Shown: one piece after another, positions 8,501 through 16,055 of the stretch
How positions within the stretch are numbered: the stretch's first letter is position 1
Layout of the letters: the number at the start of each line of letters is the position of its first letter
Origin: an uncultured Eubacteriales bacterium
GTDB lineage: Bacteria > Bacillota_A > Clostridia > Oscillospirales > Oscillospiraceae
Direction: 5' to 3'
Assembly (NCBI GenBank): GCA_949742895.1
Contig: CATJRT010000406.1
Coordinates: 1 to 17,559, forward strand
DNA length: 17,559 bases
Notes under the pieces: model-generated
What the model was told of the DNA's origin: nothing
Seen by the model: the letters and a program-made list of their open reading frames with translations, nothing else
Database searches by the model: none
Made by a program: the position numbers and the translations under genes

Positions 8501-9027
8501 TGGACAACATCGGGACGGCGGCCTCCAGCACCTTCGCCCGGGCCGCTGCTGATGCAGAAAATAGCTGGTCCCGCATGGTGGACGCCGCCCGGGAGGGAGC
8601 CCGGAACATCGTTTCCAGTTTCCAGGACATCAGCGCTGCTGCCAACAAGGCGGGCAACACCAAGCTGACCATATCCTCTGCTAGCATCCCGAGCCATGCA
8701 AGCGGGACCCCCTCCTTCGAGGGAGGCTGGACCCGAATGAATGAGGAGGGAGGCGAGCTGGCCTACCTGCCCAGCGGGACGGCCATCATCCCTGCGGACC
8801 AGACGGAGAAGATCATCAACGATTCCACCACCAACAACAGCGCGGTGGAGTATACGGACAGCTCCATCTTCTCCCCCCAGCTCAGTATCGTTGTGGGCGA
8901 GGGCGGCGGCCCCATTGATGAGGAAGCCCTCCTAGCCCGCATCCGCGACCAGATGGAGCAATTCTGGCGTGAGAAGAAAGAGGAAGAATACCACAAACGG
9001 GCCCTGCAAGGGGCTCACGCACGATAG
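5578..9027 (+). CDS. Tail tape measure protein
   Basis: This 1149-residue protein starts at GTG 5578 after GAAGGAGG and is the longest gene in the window. Residues 1 to about 230 are Ala/Glu/Asp-rich and predicted helical. Residues about 230-450 resemble the tape measure core domain (ETTSKQFDALF, then GLVQSAIQGDTAALNAYGIS and LTNSVKSLNGVWSNF). Residues about 460-680 are hydrophobic amphipathic repeats broken by PPL or QPL motifs. Residues about 708-935 are a striking Pro/Val/Glu repeat block of about 11 units of 19 residues (consensus near VPVTAEKPVIPEPD). The C-terminus has the family's GTPSFEGGW and GGELAYLPSG motifs from residue 1043, then a charged coiled coil. It sets tail length and is ejected with DNA. 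The repeat block is atypical. Confidence 0.85.
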   Translation: MDDARELQYGIEFETSEADGSIDQLGEGLDRLEQRIGAAEMGAQRMGAGVVSACDSGAAGADRFTGAVDRTSGAMEDMADTTRTAADTTRQFGGGLDDAEEDAEALRAKIRETAEGAEDLGAAFRETIADGLEAGQSVAKSFGTGLTGAIDFSRNKVKTFVNDTVKGAQNIATKFKHPIQTIRTGLVKALRGAQDSTEDLGDAAEDTEDDLREMGDAGEEAGGQVSEAIKSVVASFIGLEAIKQGIELLKQFGASAIEAYSATETTSKQFDALFSTSAAEWVENYSDAVHRSTSEVKSFMVQNKAMYQEMGITGQAAEELSTLTTSLAYDFGNAFSMDDAEALGLVQSAIQGDTAALNAYGISLDETALKQSAAALGLSDNIDALDDAAMAQVRLNAILEQSGAIQEAAIKQTGGLTNSVKSLNGVWSNFLTSAGSKFAPAIEGVIGAVLDDWPTIEPMLLSFVDVLADGIGGVAPTLIELAQNLIPSVTSVLGTLVGAAGPVFDVFTDIASSALPPLVEIVESLVSYVLPPFLSTLETLNTNVIQPLIPVIQQIASQVLPVFGQAFSAAGQIIGQIATSIIPPLTQILGVLIQAIQPIISAVQSFISALLPPLMSLISTAGKLLSGVILPAVSALSPVLSVVGDILGVIGDVLGKVVGWLADGASKVVDFFTGLFGGAKESSAAVEELGNSVTDLGAATESVQSPQIEIPTPEVPEIPAITVPVETSTFELPDFSAEITPLDLPITAEVPEIVPPAVEAVNIPVTVEPPVIPEPEVPTVELPVTVQKPVIPEPDIEPVKLPVEAEKPDIPAPDIPDVFVPVTADKPVIPEVEPVPIVVPVTAEKPIVPEPDVSPVVVPVTAEKPVIPEPDVSPVTIPVNLELSDLDIPTLEPITLPVNVEKPVIPEPEIVMIVIPVSVQKPVIPEPEPPAMPTLTLGPVNTAPFDQSITKSMQDADAAGQASAKALQTFYGSALDNIGTAASSTFARAAADAENSWSRMVDAAREGARNIVSSFQDISAAANKAGNTKLTISSASIPSHASGTPSFEGGWTRMNEEGGELAYLPSGTAIIPADQTEKIINDSTTNNSAVEYTDSSIFSPQLSIVVGEGGGPIDEEALLARIRDQMEQFWREKKEEEYHKRALQGAHAR
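7699..8382 (+). repeat. Pro/Val/Glu protein repeat inside the tape measure gene
   Basis: About eleven in-frame units of roughly 57 nt (19 residues) encode variants of VPVTAEKPVIPEPDVSP. Central units are nearly identical in protein (VTAEKPIVPEPDVSPV and VTAEKPVIPEPDVSPV), while outer units have drifted (for example LPITAEVPEIVPP). Codon use differs between units, so the repeat is old or selected at protein level rather than a recent DNA duplication. The alternating beta-prone and proline segments suggest an extended or polyproline-like rod. Confidence 0.85.
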
Positions 9028-9039
9028 GAGGGACCACCT

Positions 9040-9669
9040 ATGGCCTATATCCTCACCGGGAAGAAATGCGGCGTGGTCCGCCTGGACCCCAAGCAGACCG
9101 GCATCGTCACGGCGGAGAGCGCTTCCTACTCCAGCAAGGCGACATCCAACCCCATCGAGAACGGGAGCGACATCAACGATCACGTCGTCACGGACCCGGT
9201 AAAGTATACCCTCACCGGCGTCACCATCGGCGGGGACGCTGCTGCTGCCACCCTGCGGAAGATGTGGAAGGAGCGCGACATCCTGGACTACATAGGCCGG
9301 GGGCGCGTGTCGTCCTGCGTGATTACCAGCTTGAAGCAGGACATTTCCTCGAAGAACAAAACCGGCGTTGGTTTTACCATCCAGCTCCAGGTCGTCAACA
9401 TCACATCCGCCGGTTACGTCGCTTCCGGCGAACAGCTCATGAGTATGCAGGACGCCGACACCGGCGAGAACGCCGCTCCCATGAACAGCACCGCCCAGTC
9501 CAGCGGCACCAACCAGAAAAAGGCCACGACGGCTGATGGGCTGAAAACCACGACGGCCCAGTCCATCAGCTCCAGTGCCTATGCCCAGTACGTCCAGAGC
9601 TACGCATCCAAACCAGACAGCAGCGGTGGACCTTCCTCCCGTAGGCAGGCATCCTTTAGCGCGGCATAA
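9040..9669 (+). CDS. Dit-like phage tail / baseplate protein
   Basis: This 209-residue protein starts at ATG 9040 after AGGAGGG. The first 130 residues match the pattern of the Dit-like N-terminal domain family. They run from a strand with IVTAESASYSSKATSNPIENG, through INDHVVTDPVKYTLTGVTIGG, to a helix and FTIQLQVVNI. Residues about 130-209 are Ser/Thr/Gln/Ala-rich low complexity and probably disordered. No LysM domain is visible. In myophages this gene sits between tape measure and baseplate plug and probably helps join tube and baseplate. The family is assigned by pattern and order. Confidence 0.65.
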   Translation: MAYILTGKKCGVVRLDPKQTGIVTAESASYSSKATSNPIENGSDINDHVVTDPVKYTLTGVTIGGDAAAATLRKMWKERDILDYIGRGRVSSCVITSLKQDISSKNKTGVGFTIQLQVVNITSAGYVASGEQLMSMQDADTGENAAPMNSTAQSSGTNQKKATTADGLKTTTAQSISSSAYAQYVQSYASKPDSSGGPSSRRQASFSAA

Positions 9670-9683
9670 GGGGGTGGGAATCC

Positions 9684-10049
9684 GTGGACGGACGCGAATT
9701 GATTGACCTGAGCAACACCGTGGAGTACATCGCTATCGACACGTCGAAGGTCCCCTACAACTTCTCCGTGAAGCTGGAGGACCGGACCTACACCTTCTGC
9801 ATCCGCTATAACCCGTGGGGCGGCTTCTTTACCGCGGACCTTTCCATCACCGCCACGGGGGAGATGCTGGTGTATGGGGATGTTATCCGGTACGGTCGGC
9901 CTATGTTCAATTCCGTGGAGGATGAGCGCTTCCCCATCCCCGTCATCATCCCGCTGTGCCTGTCCGGCGACGACATCCATGAGATCACCTGGGACAACTT
10001 TGGGAAGCAGGTCCGCCTTTACCTCTACGAAAGGCGGGTTGCCTCATGA
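9684..10049 (+). CDS. Baseplate plug protein, Pam3 gp18-like
   Basis: This 121-residue protein starts at GTG 9684 after GGGGTGGG. It shows the plug-family pattern: a start with YIAIDTSKVPYNFSVKLEDR, an aromatic RYNPWGGFFTADL segment, and a C-terminal region with RFPIPVIIPLCLSG. These small beta proteins fill the centre of simple myophage baseplates between hub and tube. It overlaps the hub gene by an ATGA junction, which fits stoichiometric co-production of the two partners. Confidence 0.7.
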   Translation: MDGRELIDLSNTVEYIAIDTSKVPYNFSVKLEDRTYTFCIRYNPWGGFFTADLSITATGEMLVYGDVIRYGRPMFNSVEDERFPIPVIIPLCLSGDDIHEITWDNFGKQVRLYLYERRVAS

Positions 10050-10885
10050 CGTTTTGGGACCGCGCCGCCACCTTGCAGATCGGGCCGAAGCTCTACGACC
10101 TCTCAAAACTCTACTTCACCTTTGACGTCCCGTTTGTTGATTCTGAGGAGCTGAACACGGCCAAGATCACGGCCCACAACCTGTCCAAGGCGACCCGGAG
10201 TGAGATCAAGAAGGGCATGGTCGTTATCATCAACGCCGGGTATGTGGGGGACCTAGGCTGCATTTTCGTTGGGAAAGTCTCCCGCTGTGTCTCCAAGCAG
10301 CAGGGGACGGAGTGGATGACCACCATCACGGCTGCAACGGCCCTGGATGAGTGGCTGACCTCAGAGGTAAACAAGACCTACGCCGCCGGGAGTAAAGCCA
10401 GCGCCATCCTGAAAGACCTGCTGAACATTTTCGGCGTGGAAATCGGGACCTTTGAGCTGGTGGTGGACAAGGACTACCCCCGGGGGAAGGTCTGCAAGGG
10501 CAAGGTCAAGGACGTCGTGCGAGAGATCGCAACCCTTGACTGCAAGAGCCGCTTCCTCATCCGCAACGGGACCATCATCATCAACGACCCCACCAAGGGG
10601 CAGAACATGGGCTACCTGCTGTCAGCAAACACCGGGCTGCTGAAAGCCACGGATGAGATGGAGGACACGGAGCCCGTCACCAACCAGACCACCATCGACG
10701 ACGGCGGGGAAGCTGAGGAACAGACCTATACCAGGCGCTGCCTTCTCAACTACCATCTGGCCGCTGCTGATGTGGTCACAATTCAGGAAAGAATCCTGAA
10801 CGGCGCCTTCCTCATCAAGGCTGGGCGGCACATCGGGAACCCAACCGGGGACTGGGTTACAGAAATCGAGGTAAAGCCGGTATGA
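10046..10885 (+). CDS. Baseplate hub protein (XkdQ/T4 gp27-like)
   Basis: This 279-residue protein starts at ATG 10046, overlapping the plug stop. It has the two-part layout of hub proteins. First comes a beta domain (KITAHNLSKATRSEIKKGMVV, then VGKVSRCVSKQQGTEWMTTIT). A middle domain follows (KASAILKDLLNIFGVEIG, with VVREIATLDCKSRFLIRNG), then a C-terminal beta domain ending RHIGNPTGDWVTEIEV. The hub forms a trimeric ring at the tail tip that holds the spike. The following spike gene overlaps it by ATGA. Confidence 0.7.
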   Translation: MTFWDRAATLQIGPKLYDLSKLYFTFDVPFVDSEELNTAKITAHNLSKATRSEIKKGMVVIINAGYVGDLGCIFVGKVSRCVSKQQGTEWMTTITAATALDEWLTSEVNKTYAAGSKASAILKDLLNIFGVEIGTFELVVDKDYPRGKVCKGKVKDVVREIATLDCKSRFLIRNGTIIINDPTKGQNMGYLLSANTGLLKATDEMEDTEPVTNQTTIDDGGEAEEQTYTRRCLLNYHLAAADVVTIQERILNGAFLIKAGRHIGNPTGDWVTEIEVKPV

Positions 10886-11508
10886 GCAGAGAGAGCTACA
10901 ACGTAGACAACCGAGAGCAAAAATCCCTTCTGGAGGGCGTCCGAGTGTCCGCCCTCTGCAAAGTTACCAAGTTTGACGCATCCACCATGACGGTGGATGT
11001 CCAGCCCCTCTCCAAGGCCCTAGACGGCGGCGTATACCGGACGCCGCCCCCGGTGCTGGGCGTCCCTGTTGCCATGATACGGGGCGGGGGCTTCTTCCTT
11101 CGCCCCTGGTACAAGTCCGGGGATGTGGGCGTCATCGTCTATGCGGACCACGACATTGACCGCATAGCCGAAGCAGGCCAGGAGTGCCAGCCGAACACGG
11201 AGCGCAACCACGGGGATGAGGACGGCATCTTTGTCGGAGCCTTTATCCCCAAGAGTAACCCCATTTCCGGCGTCCCCGACGACACGCTGGTCATGTCCAC
11301 CGAAGGCGGGAGCGTCTACATCGCCCTCCACCATGACCACATCGAGATCAAGGGGGACATCAAGCACACCGGCAACATCGAGCAGACCGGCAACAAGAAA
11401 CAGACCGGCCGGACCGATGTGACTGAGGATGTCACCGCCGCCGGGATAAGCCTGGTACACCACACCCACACCGGCGACAGCGGAGGGTCTACCTCTCAGC
11501 CGCATTAA
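10882..11508 (+). CDS. Membrane-puncturing spike protein, gp138-like
   Basis: This 208-residue protein starts at ATG 10882, overlapping the hub stop. Residues about 17-125 look like the gp138-type OB-fold domain (VRVSALCKVTKFDASTMTVDVQ to GVPVAMIRGGGFF, then GDVGVIVYADHDID). Residues about 137-190 are short repeated strands (HIEIKGDIKHTGN, EQTGNKKQTG), as expected for a triple-stranded beta-helix. The tip has HTHT at residues 194-197, matching the His-x-His motif that binds a metal ion at the apex of phage spikes, and the chain ends in His. It pierces the envelope after sheath contraction. Confidence 0.8.
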   Translation: MSRESYNVDNREQKSLLEGVRVSALCKVTKFDASTMTVDVQPLSKALDGGVYRTPPPVLGVPVAMIRGGGFFLRPWYKSGDVGVIVYADHDIDRIAEAGQECQPNTERNHGDEDGIFVGAFIPKSNPISGVPDDTLVMSTEGGSVYIALHHDHIEIKGDIKHTGNIEQTGNKKQTGRTDVTEDVTAAGISLVHHTHTGDSGGSTSQPH

Positions 11509-11518
11509 GGGGGCAGCT

Positions 11519-11890
11519 ATGGCAAAGATAACTGTTTTGAAACTGGACCCGGAGAGCCGGGACCTCTGCTTCGACACCGACGGCATTATGGACCACTTGG
11601 AAGACGCTGAGGCCATAGCGCAGAACATCCGCAACAACCTGAACACCTGGAAGGGCGAATTTGAGCTTGACACCTCCCACGGAACGGAGTGGGAGCGCAT
11701 CGCGGGGCAGCACTCCTCCGGCATCGAGGATGAGGCCGACGACGTGCTCAGGGCCTCCATATTCCAGGAGCCCTATGTCCGGGAGATCGAAAGCCTCACC
11801 CCCCTTGTGGACGGGCGCGTGATCGGGGCGGAGTTCTACGGCACATTGTATGACGGCTCTACCGTCAGAGTGGAGGCGAAAAGCGAATGA
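11519..11890 (+). CDS. Baseplate wedge protein, gp25/W-like (DUF2634-like)
   Basis: This 123-residue protein starts at ATG 11519 after GGGGGC. It carries the gp25/XkdS-type pattern: LDPESRDLCFDTDG followed by AIAQNIRNNLNTWKGEFELD, where a helix leads into the turn GEFELDTSHGTEWERI. A C-terminal helix-strand region ends YDGSTVRVEA. Together with J and I this family forms the wedge that links the baseplate hub to the sheath and triggers contraction. The stop overlaps the J start (ATGA). Confidence 0.7.
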   Translation: MAKITVLKLDPESRDLCFDTDGIMDHLEDAEAIAQNIRNNLNTWKGEFELDTSHGTEWERIAGQHSSGIEDEADDVLRASIFQEPYVREIESLTPLVDGRVIGAEFYGTLYDGSTVRVEAKSE

Positions 11891-13074
11891 ATGAAAAAGG
11901 CTGGGGCCTGACCTCCCTAGGCTTCCGCAGGCCGACCTATGTAGAGCTGCTGGATGCCCTGGAGTACAAGGCCCGGGAGCAGTTCGGAAGCACCGCAAAT
12001 TTGACGGTCAGGAGCCCGTTGGGCCTGTTCCTGCGGATTTACGCATGGATGCTCAACATCCTGTTCTCCGTTCTGGAGGACGTTTACAACAGCCGTTTTG
12101 TGGACACCGCCGTCGGAACGTCTCTGCTGAACCTGGGCCGGGCAATCGGCCTCCGGGTCCTCCCGGCTCAGAAGGCGACCGGCTACCTCACCGTCACTGG
12201 GCCACCCGGGACCCTGATACCGGCGGGCTGGCTGGCTGAGACTGCTGCCGGTATCCAATTCTACGCCGTCACCGATACCGAGATCAAAGCGGACGGGACG
12301 GCGCTCATCCCCGCCATGGCCGTGGAGAAGGGCCCGACCGGCAACGTCGAGGCCGGAACCGTGACCACGATCACCAACCCTGGCGCCGTCGCTGGCCTGG
12401 AGGCCGTCACGAACCTTAAACCCTTCACCGGGGGCAGGGAGCGCGAAACGGATGAGGAATACCGGGACCGCTACTATATCTCCGTGGACTACGCTGGGGG
12501 TGTCAATGCGGACGCCATCCGGGCCGCGTTGCTCCAGGAGGTCGAGGGCATCATGGAGGCCAAGGTCTTCGAGAATGACACCGACTTCGAGGACGAACAC
12601 GGCCTTCCCCCTCACTCCATCGAGGCCGTCGTCTACGGAGGCTTAGAGAGCGACATCGCCAAGGTGATCTATGACAAGTTGGGGACCGGCATCCAGACCA
12701 AGGGCGACATCGTGGTCCCCATTATCACCCTGAGCGGAAACACCAAGAACATCCGCTTCAACCGCCCGCACCCCGTCCCCGTCTACGTCCAGATCACCAA
12801 CCTGTCCACAGGCAGCAATTTCCCCCGCGATGGGCATGACCGGCTGATCGCTGCTGTCGTGCAGTACATCGGCAGCAGGGAGAGCGGCGGCGTGGGCGTC
12901 GGTGAAACCCTGTACCACCAGAAGCTCCCGGCGGTCCTCTATTCCGTCCCGGGCGTCCTGGACTTCGACATCTTCCTTGGGACAGACCCGGCCAACCTCC
13001 AGATGGAGAACATCCAGGTTGACAGCCGGAGCAAGGTCGTCACGGATGAGGGGATGGTGAGCATCGTTGAGTAA
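11887..13074 (+). CDS. Baseplate J-like wedge protein
   Basis: This 395-residue protein starts at ATG 11887, overlapping the gp25-like stop. The N-terminal helices (TYVELLDALEYKAREQFG) and VDTAVGTSLLNLGRAIGLR are typical. So is the beta region that begins TGYLTVTGPPGTLIPAG. The hallmark segment at about residues 180-228 (GGRERETDEEYRDRYY, then YAGGVNADAIRAALLQEVEGI) is characteristic of baseplate J proteins (P2 gpJ, T4 gp6). It dimerises to form the wedge ring around the hub. The call is strong from the motif and its neighbours. Confidence 0.85.
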   Translation: MNEKGWGLTSLGFRRPTYVELLDALEYKAREQFGSTANLTVRSPLGLFLRIYAWMLNILFSVLEDVYNSRFVDTAVGTSLLNLGRAIGLRVLPAQKATGYLTVTGPPGTLIPAGWLAETAAGIQFYAVTDTEIKADGTALIPAMAVEKGPTGNVEAGTVTTITNPGAVAGLEAVTNLKPFTGGRERETDEEYRDRYYISVDYAGGVNADAIRAALLQEVEGIMEAKVFENDTDFEDEHGLPPHSIEAVVYGGLESDIAKVIYDKLGTGIQTKGDIVVPIITLSGNTKNIRFNRPHPVPVYVQITNLSTGSNFPRDGHDRLIAAVVQYIGSRESGGVGVGETLYHQKLPAVLYSVPGVLDFDIFLGTDPANLQMENIQVDSRSKVVTDEGMVSIVE

Positions 13075-14002
13075 GTACGGCTTTTGGGGCCGGATGCTGG
13101 AGATGCTTACCAGCGCCTACATCCGGTCCGACATCCGCAACGCCAAAAAGGGGCTGCCCCCGGAAACCAACATAGGCCGCCTGTTCTACCTCATCGCAGA
13201 CGGCTTTGAGGTCGTCTTTGAGAACGCCCAGCGCGTGAAGGAATGGGACGACCTAGACAATGCCCAGGGGGCGGTCCTGGACCGCTACGGGGCAAACTTC
13301 GGCGTTGCCCGGGGCGCTGCCAGCGATGCTCTGTACCGCATCTTTATCAAGATCAAGATGATCGCCCAGCTATCCGGCGGCGACAACGACGCCATCATAA
13401 ACGCTGCTGCGGAGCTGCTGGGGGTGGAATATTCCGACATCCTGCTGGAGGATGTCTACCCGGCCAAAATCGCCCTGTATGTAGATCAGGACCTCTTGAG
13501 CGAGGAACGGCTAGACCTCATCGAGCAAATCGCCTACGCAATCAAACGGGCCATCCTCGCTGGCGTTGGCCTGCGCCTATACCTGCGTACATACCGAACC
13601 TACCGCTTTGACCTGCCCGTTTCGCACGGTGGAGCTATCGGAACTTTTTACATGTACCAGCCCATCGGCAAGGACCGGGAGCACACCTGGAACATGGGTG
13701 TGGGTCATGCCGGTTTCGAGCAAATCGCATTTGAGGCTACACCCATTGCCGGTGAGAATCGAGAGCACACTTGGGACATGAGCGTTGGACATTCCGGCGC
13801 CGTGCAGGCCCTCTTTGAGCCCCCGCCTGTTGTCTATGATGATAAGACGTTCCGTGGGGCCGTTTCCGTGGCGCACGGCGGCTTTTTGCCGCCTACCGTG
13901 GCAGGAACACCACCCGATGCCCACAAGGCTGCCATGGGCCGCAGAAACGCGCACGGCGGGGCCTATATGCACAGCCACATCAAACCTAAGCGAATTGACT
14001 AA
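13067..14002 (+). CDS. gpI-like baseplate/tail protein (DUF2612-like) with His-Gly repeat tail
   Basis: The start is TTG 13067, overlapping the J stop, with GAGGGG 12 nt upstream; ATG 13094 is the alternative. Residues 1 to about 178 match DUF2612/P2 gpI-like proteins (NAQGAVLDRYGANFGVARG, then DALYRIFIKIKMIAQ and a final helix AYAIKRAILAGVGLRLYL). They connect wedge and fibres. The last 130 residues are an extension with His followed by Gly/Ala/Ser and Gly at residues 187, 214, 242, 270 and 296. Two adjoining units contain REHTWNMGVGH and REHTWDMSVGH. The end is HSHIKPKR. The extension is the likely attachment site for the following tail fibre. Confidence 0.7.
   Translation: MSKYGFWGRMLEMLTSAYIRSDIRNAKKGLPPETNIGRLFYLIADGFEVVFENAQRVKEWDDLDNAQGAVLDRYGANFGVARGAASDALYRIFIKIKMIAQLSGGDNDAIINAAAELLGVEYSDILLEDVYPAKIALYVDQDLLSEERLDLIEQIAYAIKRAILAGVGLRLYLRTYRTYRFDLPVSHGGAIGTFYMYQPIGKDREHTWNMGVGHAGFEQIAFEATPIAGENREHTWDMSVGHSGAVQALFEPPPVVYDDKTFRGAVSVAHGGFLPPTVAGTPPDAHKAAMGRRNAHGGAYMHSHIKPKRID
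13604..13999 (+). repeat. 27-residue periodic His-x-Gly repeats in the gpI-like C-terminus
   Basis: Five in-frame units are spaced 26-28 residues (78-84 nt), each with a VSHGG, VGHAG, VGHSG, VAHGG or NAHGG core. The second and third units also share REHTW upstream of the core. The DNA copies differ, so conservation is at protein level. The structure is unknown; a short beta-hairpin or metal-linked repeat is possible. Confidence 0.75.
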
Positions 14003-14016
14003 AAGGAGGAATACCC

Positions 14017-15030
14017 GTGTCCAAAATTGAAGACGGCTGCTACGGCAGCCTCAAAGGTATTGCCCTCATTGCCAAGGTCCTAGCGGGCAGGTGCCGGATG
14101 CACTACACCCGTGTGGCTGCTGGCAAGGGGATGATACCGGAAGACCTGACGCCCAAGACCCTGGAGAAACCGCCGGAGTATGTGATGGACGCGATCATCA
14201 GCGCCGTAACAAATCCGGTGGATGGTGAATGCCAAGTGTCAGTGCAAATCAACAGCGCCAATGTGGAGAATGGATTTTACTGCACCTGGCTAATCCTCTA
14301 TGCGGAGGACCCGGACGAAGGTGAGGTCCCGTTCACAGCCCTTTGCCTGGAAAATGAACCGGAGTGGATTCGGCCCTCTAGTTCTATTGTGGGAAAGCTG
14401 GCCCACTTCGACATCATCGCTGCCGTGGGCGATGTGGACAACGTGACGGCTACCATAGACCCGGACGCCATCGTTACCTACGCCGTAGTAAAGCAGCTCA
14501 TCAAAGACGCGACTGCCGTGCTCGAAATCACCGTTCCGAAAGACGGCTGGACGGACAATGCAGAGGGCGGTCCCGGCCTCCGGGTAGACATCCCCATTAG
14601 CGGCGTTACAGATGCTATGCAGCCGCACCTAAGCATCCACCCTGCGTATCTCGGCGCGGCGGAGAACTGCGGTTTTTCCACCGCGTCCCGGACGCTTGAC
14701 GGAGCGTTGCGTGTCTATGCGCAGGCCGCACCGGCAGAGGAGATGTCCGCCACGCTCACGCTGCTTTGCGCTACGTCCGGCAAAGCCGGTGGAGGCATTG
14801 TCTCCGGCGGCGGAGGTAGCGCTGTACCCGAAAATATCGGCAAAGGGCTCACATACACCCCGGACGGCAGGCTGTCCGTGAAAATCGGCGACGGCCTCGC
14901 ATTTGACGAAAGCGATGCCGTAGCAGTAGACGGCTCCGCCCTGTCGGAGGAAGCGGCAGCGGCATTGACCGATGCCCTGACCGAAAGCGATGAAAACGCC
15001 GCCAAAATGATTGATGAGGTCTACAGGTAA
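14017..15030 (+). CDS. Tail fibre protein (collar-fibre-like N-terminus)
   Basis: This 337-residue protein starts at GTG 14017 after AAAAGGAGG. The N-terminal half has the pattern of phage tail-collar fibre proteins: GSLKGIALIAKVLAGR, then MHYTRVAAGKGMIPEDLTPKT, VQINSANVENGFYCTWLILY and later AHFDIIAAVGDVDNVTATID. The middle has a VPKDGWTDN beta region. A glycine-rich linker (GGGIVSGGGGS) follows. The C-terminal stem has the common fibre motif GLTYTPDGRLSVKIGDGLAFD and an Ala/Glu-rich helix. It attaches to the gpI-like protein and carries the adhesive. No receptor-binding head is evident, so later genes may supply it. Confidence 0.7.
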   Translation: MSKIEDGCYGSLKGIALIAKVLAGRCRMHYTRVAAGKGMIPEDLTPKTLEKPPEYVMDAIISAVTNPVDGECQVSVQINSANVENGFYCTWLILYAEDPDEGEVPFTALCLENEPEWIRPSSSIVGKLAHFDIIAAVGDVDNVTATIDPDAIVTYAVVKQLIKDATAVLEITVPKDGWTDNAEGGPGLRVDIPISGVTDAMQPHLSIHPAYLGAAENCGFSTASRTLDGALRVYAQAAPAEEMSATLTLLCATSGKAGGGIVSGGGGSAVPENIGKGLTYTPDGRLSVKIGDGLAFDESDAVAVDGSALSEEAAAALTDALTESDENAAKMIDEVYR

Positions 15031-15112
15031 GCCCGCAGACCCCATTTTTTTACTGTGTTCACCGGGTCTTGCTACCCGTTGAATAAATAATTTTTTACAG
15101 GAGGAAACCAAA
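15031..15112 (+). promoter_or_regulatory. AT-rich intergenic gap before the fibre-associated gene
   Basis: This 82-nt gap is much more AT-rich than its neighbours. It contains a run of seven T, a weak 5-bp hairpin CGGGT/ACCCG (15063-15078), an AT stretch ending in six T, and the site CAGGAGG before ATG 15113. The weak stem plus T-run could be a marginal terminator, and the AT stretch could hold a promoter. No well-spaced -35/-10 pair is seen, so neither role is established. Confidence 0.35.
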
Positions 15113-15685
15113 ATGGCTGAAACCAACACCTACGACACCAACAAGGCAGGAAAACTCGGCGCACTCAAAATCCTGGCTCAGCGGACGGACGCCCGCCTGG
15201 ACAAGGTGGAGACGGGCCTGTCCACCCTGACCGGCAGTGACACCGGCAAGTCCGCCCGCGCCATCGCTGCGGAGGAGCTTGCCAAGCAGCTCATCCCCGA
15301 GAACGCCAAGGAGTCCATGGATACGCTGGAGGAGCTTGCCGCATGGATTCAGGCCCACCCCGATGATGCCAGCGCCATCAACCAGAGTATCACCGAGCTG
15401 AAGGCCCTGATTGGCACCCTGCCCGAGGGCGCAACCGCTACTACGGTTATCGCCTATATCACCGAGGCCATCACTGCGGCCCACAGCAACAAGACCGTCC
15501 TGGACGGCATCACCGCCGAGAAGGTCGCCGAGTGGGACGGCAAGGCCAGCACCTCCACGGCTACCGCTACCACCGCTGGCCTCATGTCCGCTGCGGACAA
15601 GACCAAGCTGGACGGCATCGACTTCTCCACCGATGCGGAGGTCAACGCCATGCTGGATGAGGTTTACGGACCTGCCCAGGCATAA
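15113..15685 (+). CDS. Fibre-associated structural protein
   Basis: This 190-residue protein starts at ATG 15113 with CAGGAGG upstream. It is strongly helical and Ala/Thr/Lys-rich, with heptad-like stretches (LGALKILAQRTDARLDKVE, then MDTLEELAAWIQAHPDD). Near the end comes TATTAGLMSAADKTKLDGID, a motif common in phage tail fibre and head fibre proteins. The final DAEVNAMLDEVYG echoes the end of the preceding fibre (MIDEVYR). It is probably a coiled-coil fibre segment in the host-binding apparatus. The precise role is unknown. Confidence 0.6.
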   Translation: MAETNTYDTNKAGKLGALKILAQRTDARLDKVETGLSTLTGSDTGKSARAIAAEELAKQLIPENAKESMDTLEELAAWIQAHPDDASAINQSITELKALIGTLPEGATATTVIAYITEAITAAHSNKTVLDGITAEKVAEWDGKASTSTATATTAGLMSAADKTKLDGIDFSTDAEVNAMLDEVYGPAQA

Positions 15686-15709
15686 GAACCACCCCACACA
15701 ATGAGGCGG

Positions 15710-15735
15710 GCGCGGGCCGAGAAATCGGCCCGCGC
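15710..15735 (+). terminator. Perfect 11-bp hairpin with GAAA tetraloop
   Basis: GCGCGGGCCGA (15710-15720) pairs perfectly with TCGGCCCGCGC (15725-15735), closing a GAAA loop, a stable GNRA tetraloop. It is followed by TTCTAT, a poor T-tract, so partial termination or 3'-end stabilisation is likely. Its 3' edge is 24 nt before the next start codon. It sits between two fibre-region genes, where expression levels may need to differ. Confidence 0.7.
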
Positions 15736-15758
15736 TTCTATCGAAAGCAGGTGATTTT

Positions 15759-16055
15759 TTGAGCAAGGCATCCACCCTGGGCCAGCTTAAAGCCTCATCT
15801 TTGCGGGGCAAGGGCTATGCCATTAAATTGTTCGAGGAGGTAGTGCAGGCAGCAGAGCAAGATGTGGAGGCCCTGGACGAAAAGAAGGTAGACAAGGCGG
15901 ACATTGACACCATCATCCACAGCCTACACGCCGCGATTTTTTCCGGGGAAGTCCCGGCGGCGCTCTACAGCAGCAGCGGAGCCGCCATGACAACGGACAG
16001 CGGCATGGAGATTTACGCAATCAAGAAGTTTCAGACGGAAGGAGGCGGAGCGTAA
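15759..16055 (+). CDS. Small unrecognised fibre-region protein (98 aa)
   Basis: The start is TTG 15759 after GCAGGTGA. Residues 1 to about 56 are helical and charged (KLFEEVVQAAEQDVEALDEKK, which looks like a coiled coil). Residues 58-91 are one copy of a 34-residue repeat that occurs twice more in the next gene, with key residues G63, L69, G74, T79, G82 and A87. No known family is recognised. The stop overlaps the next start (TAATG), so the two are probably co-translated. Position between fibre genes and the DGR target suggests a tail-tip adaptor. Confidence 0.55.
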   Translation: MSKASTLGQLKASSLRGKGYAIKLFEEVVQAAEQDVEALDEKKVDKADIDTIIHSLHAAIFSGEVPAALYSSSGAAMTTDSGMEIYAIKKFQTEGGGA

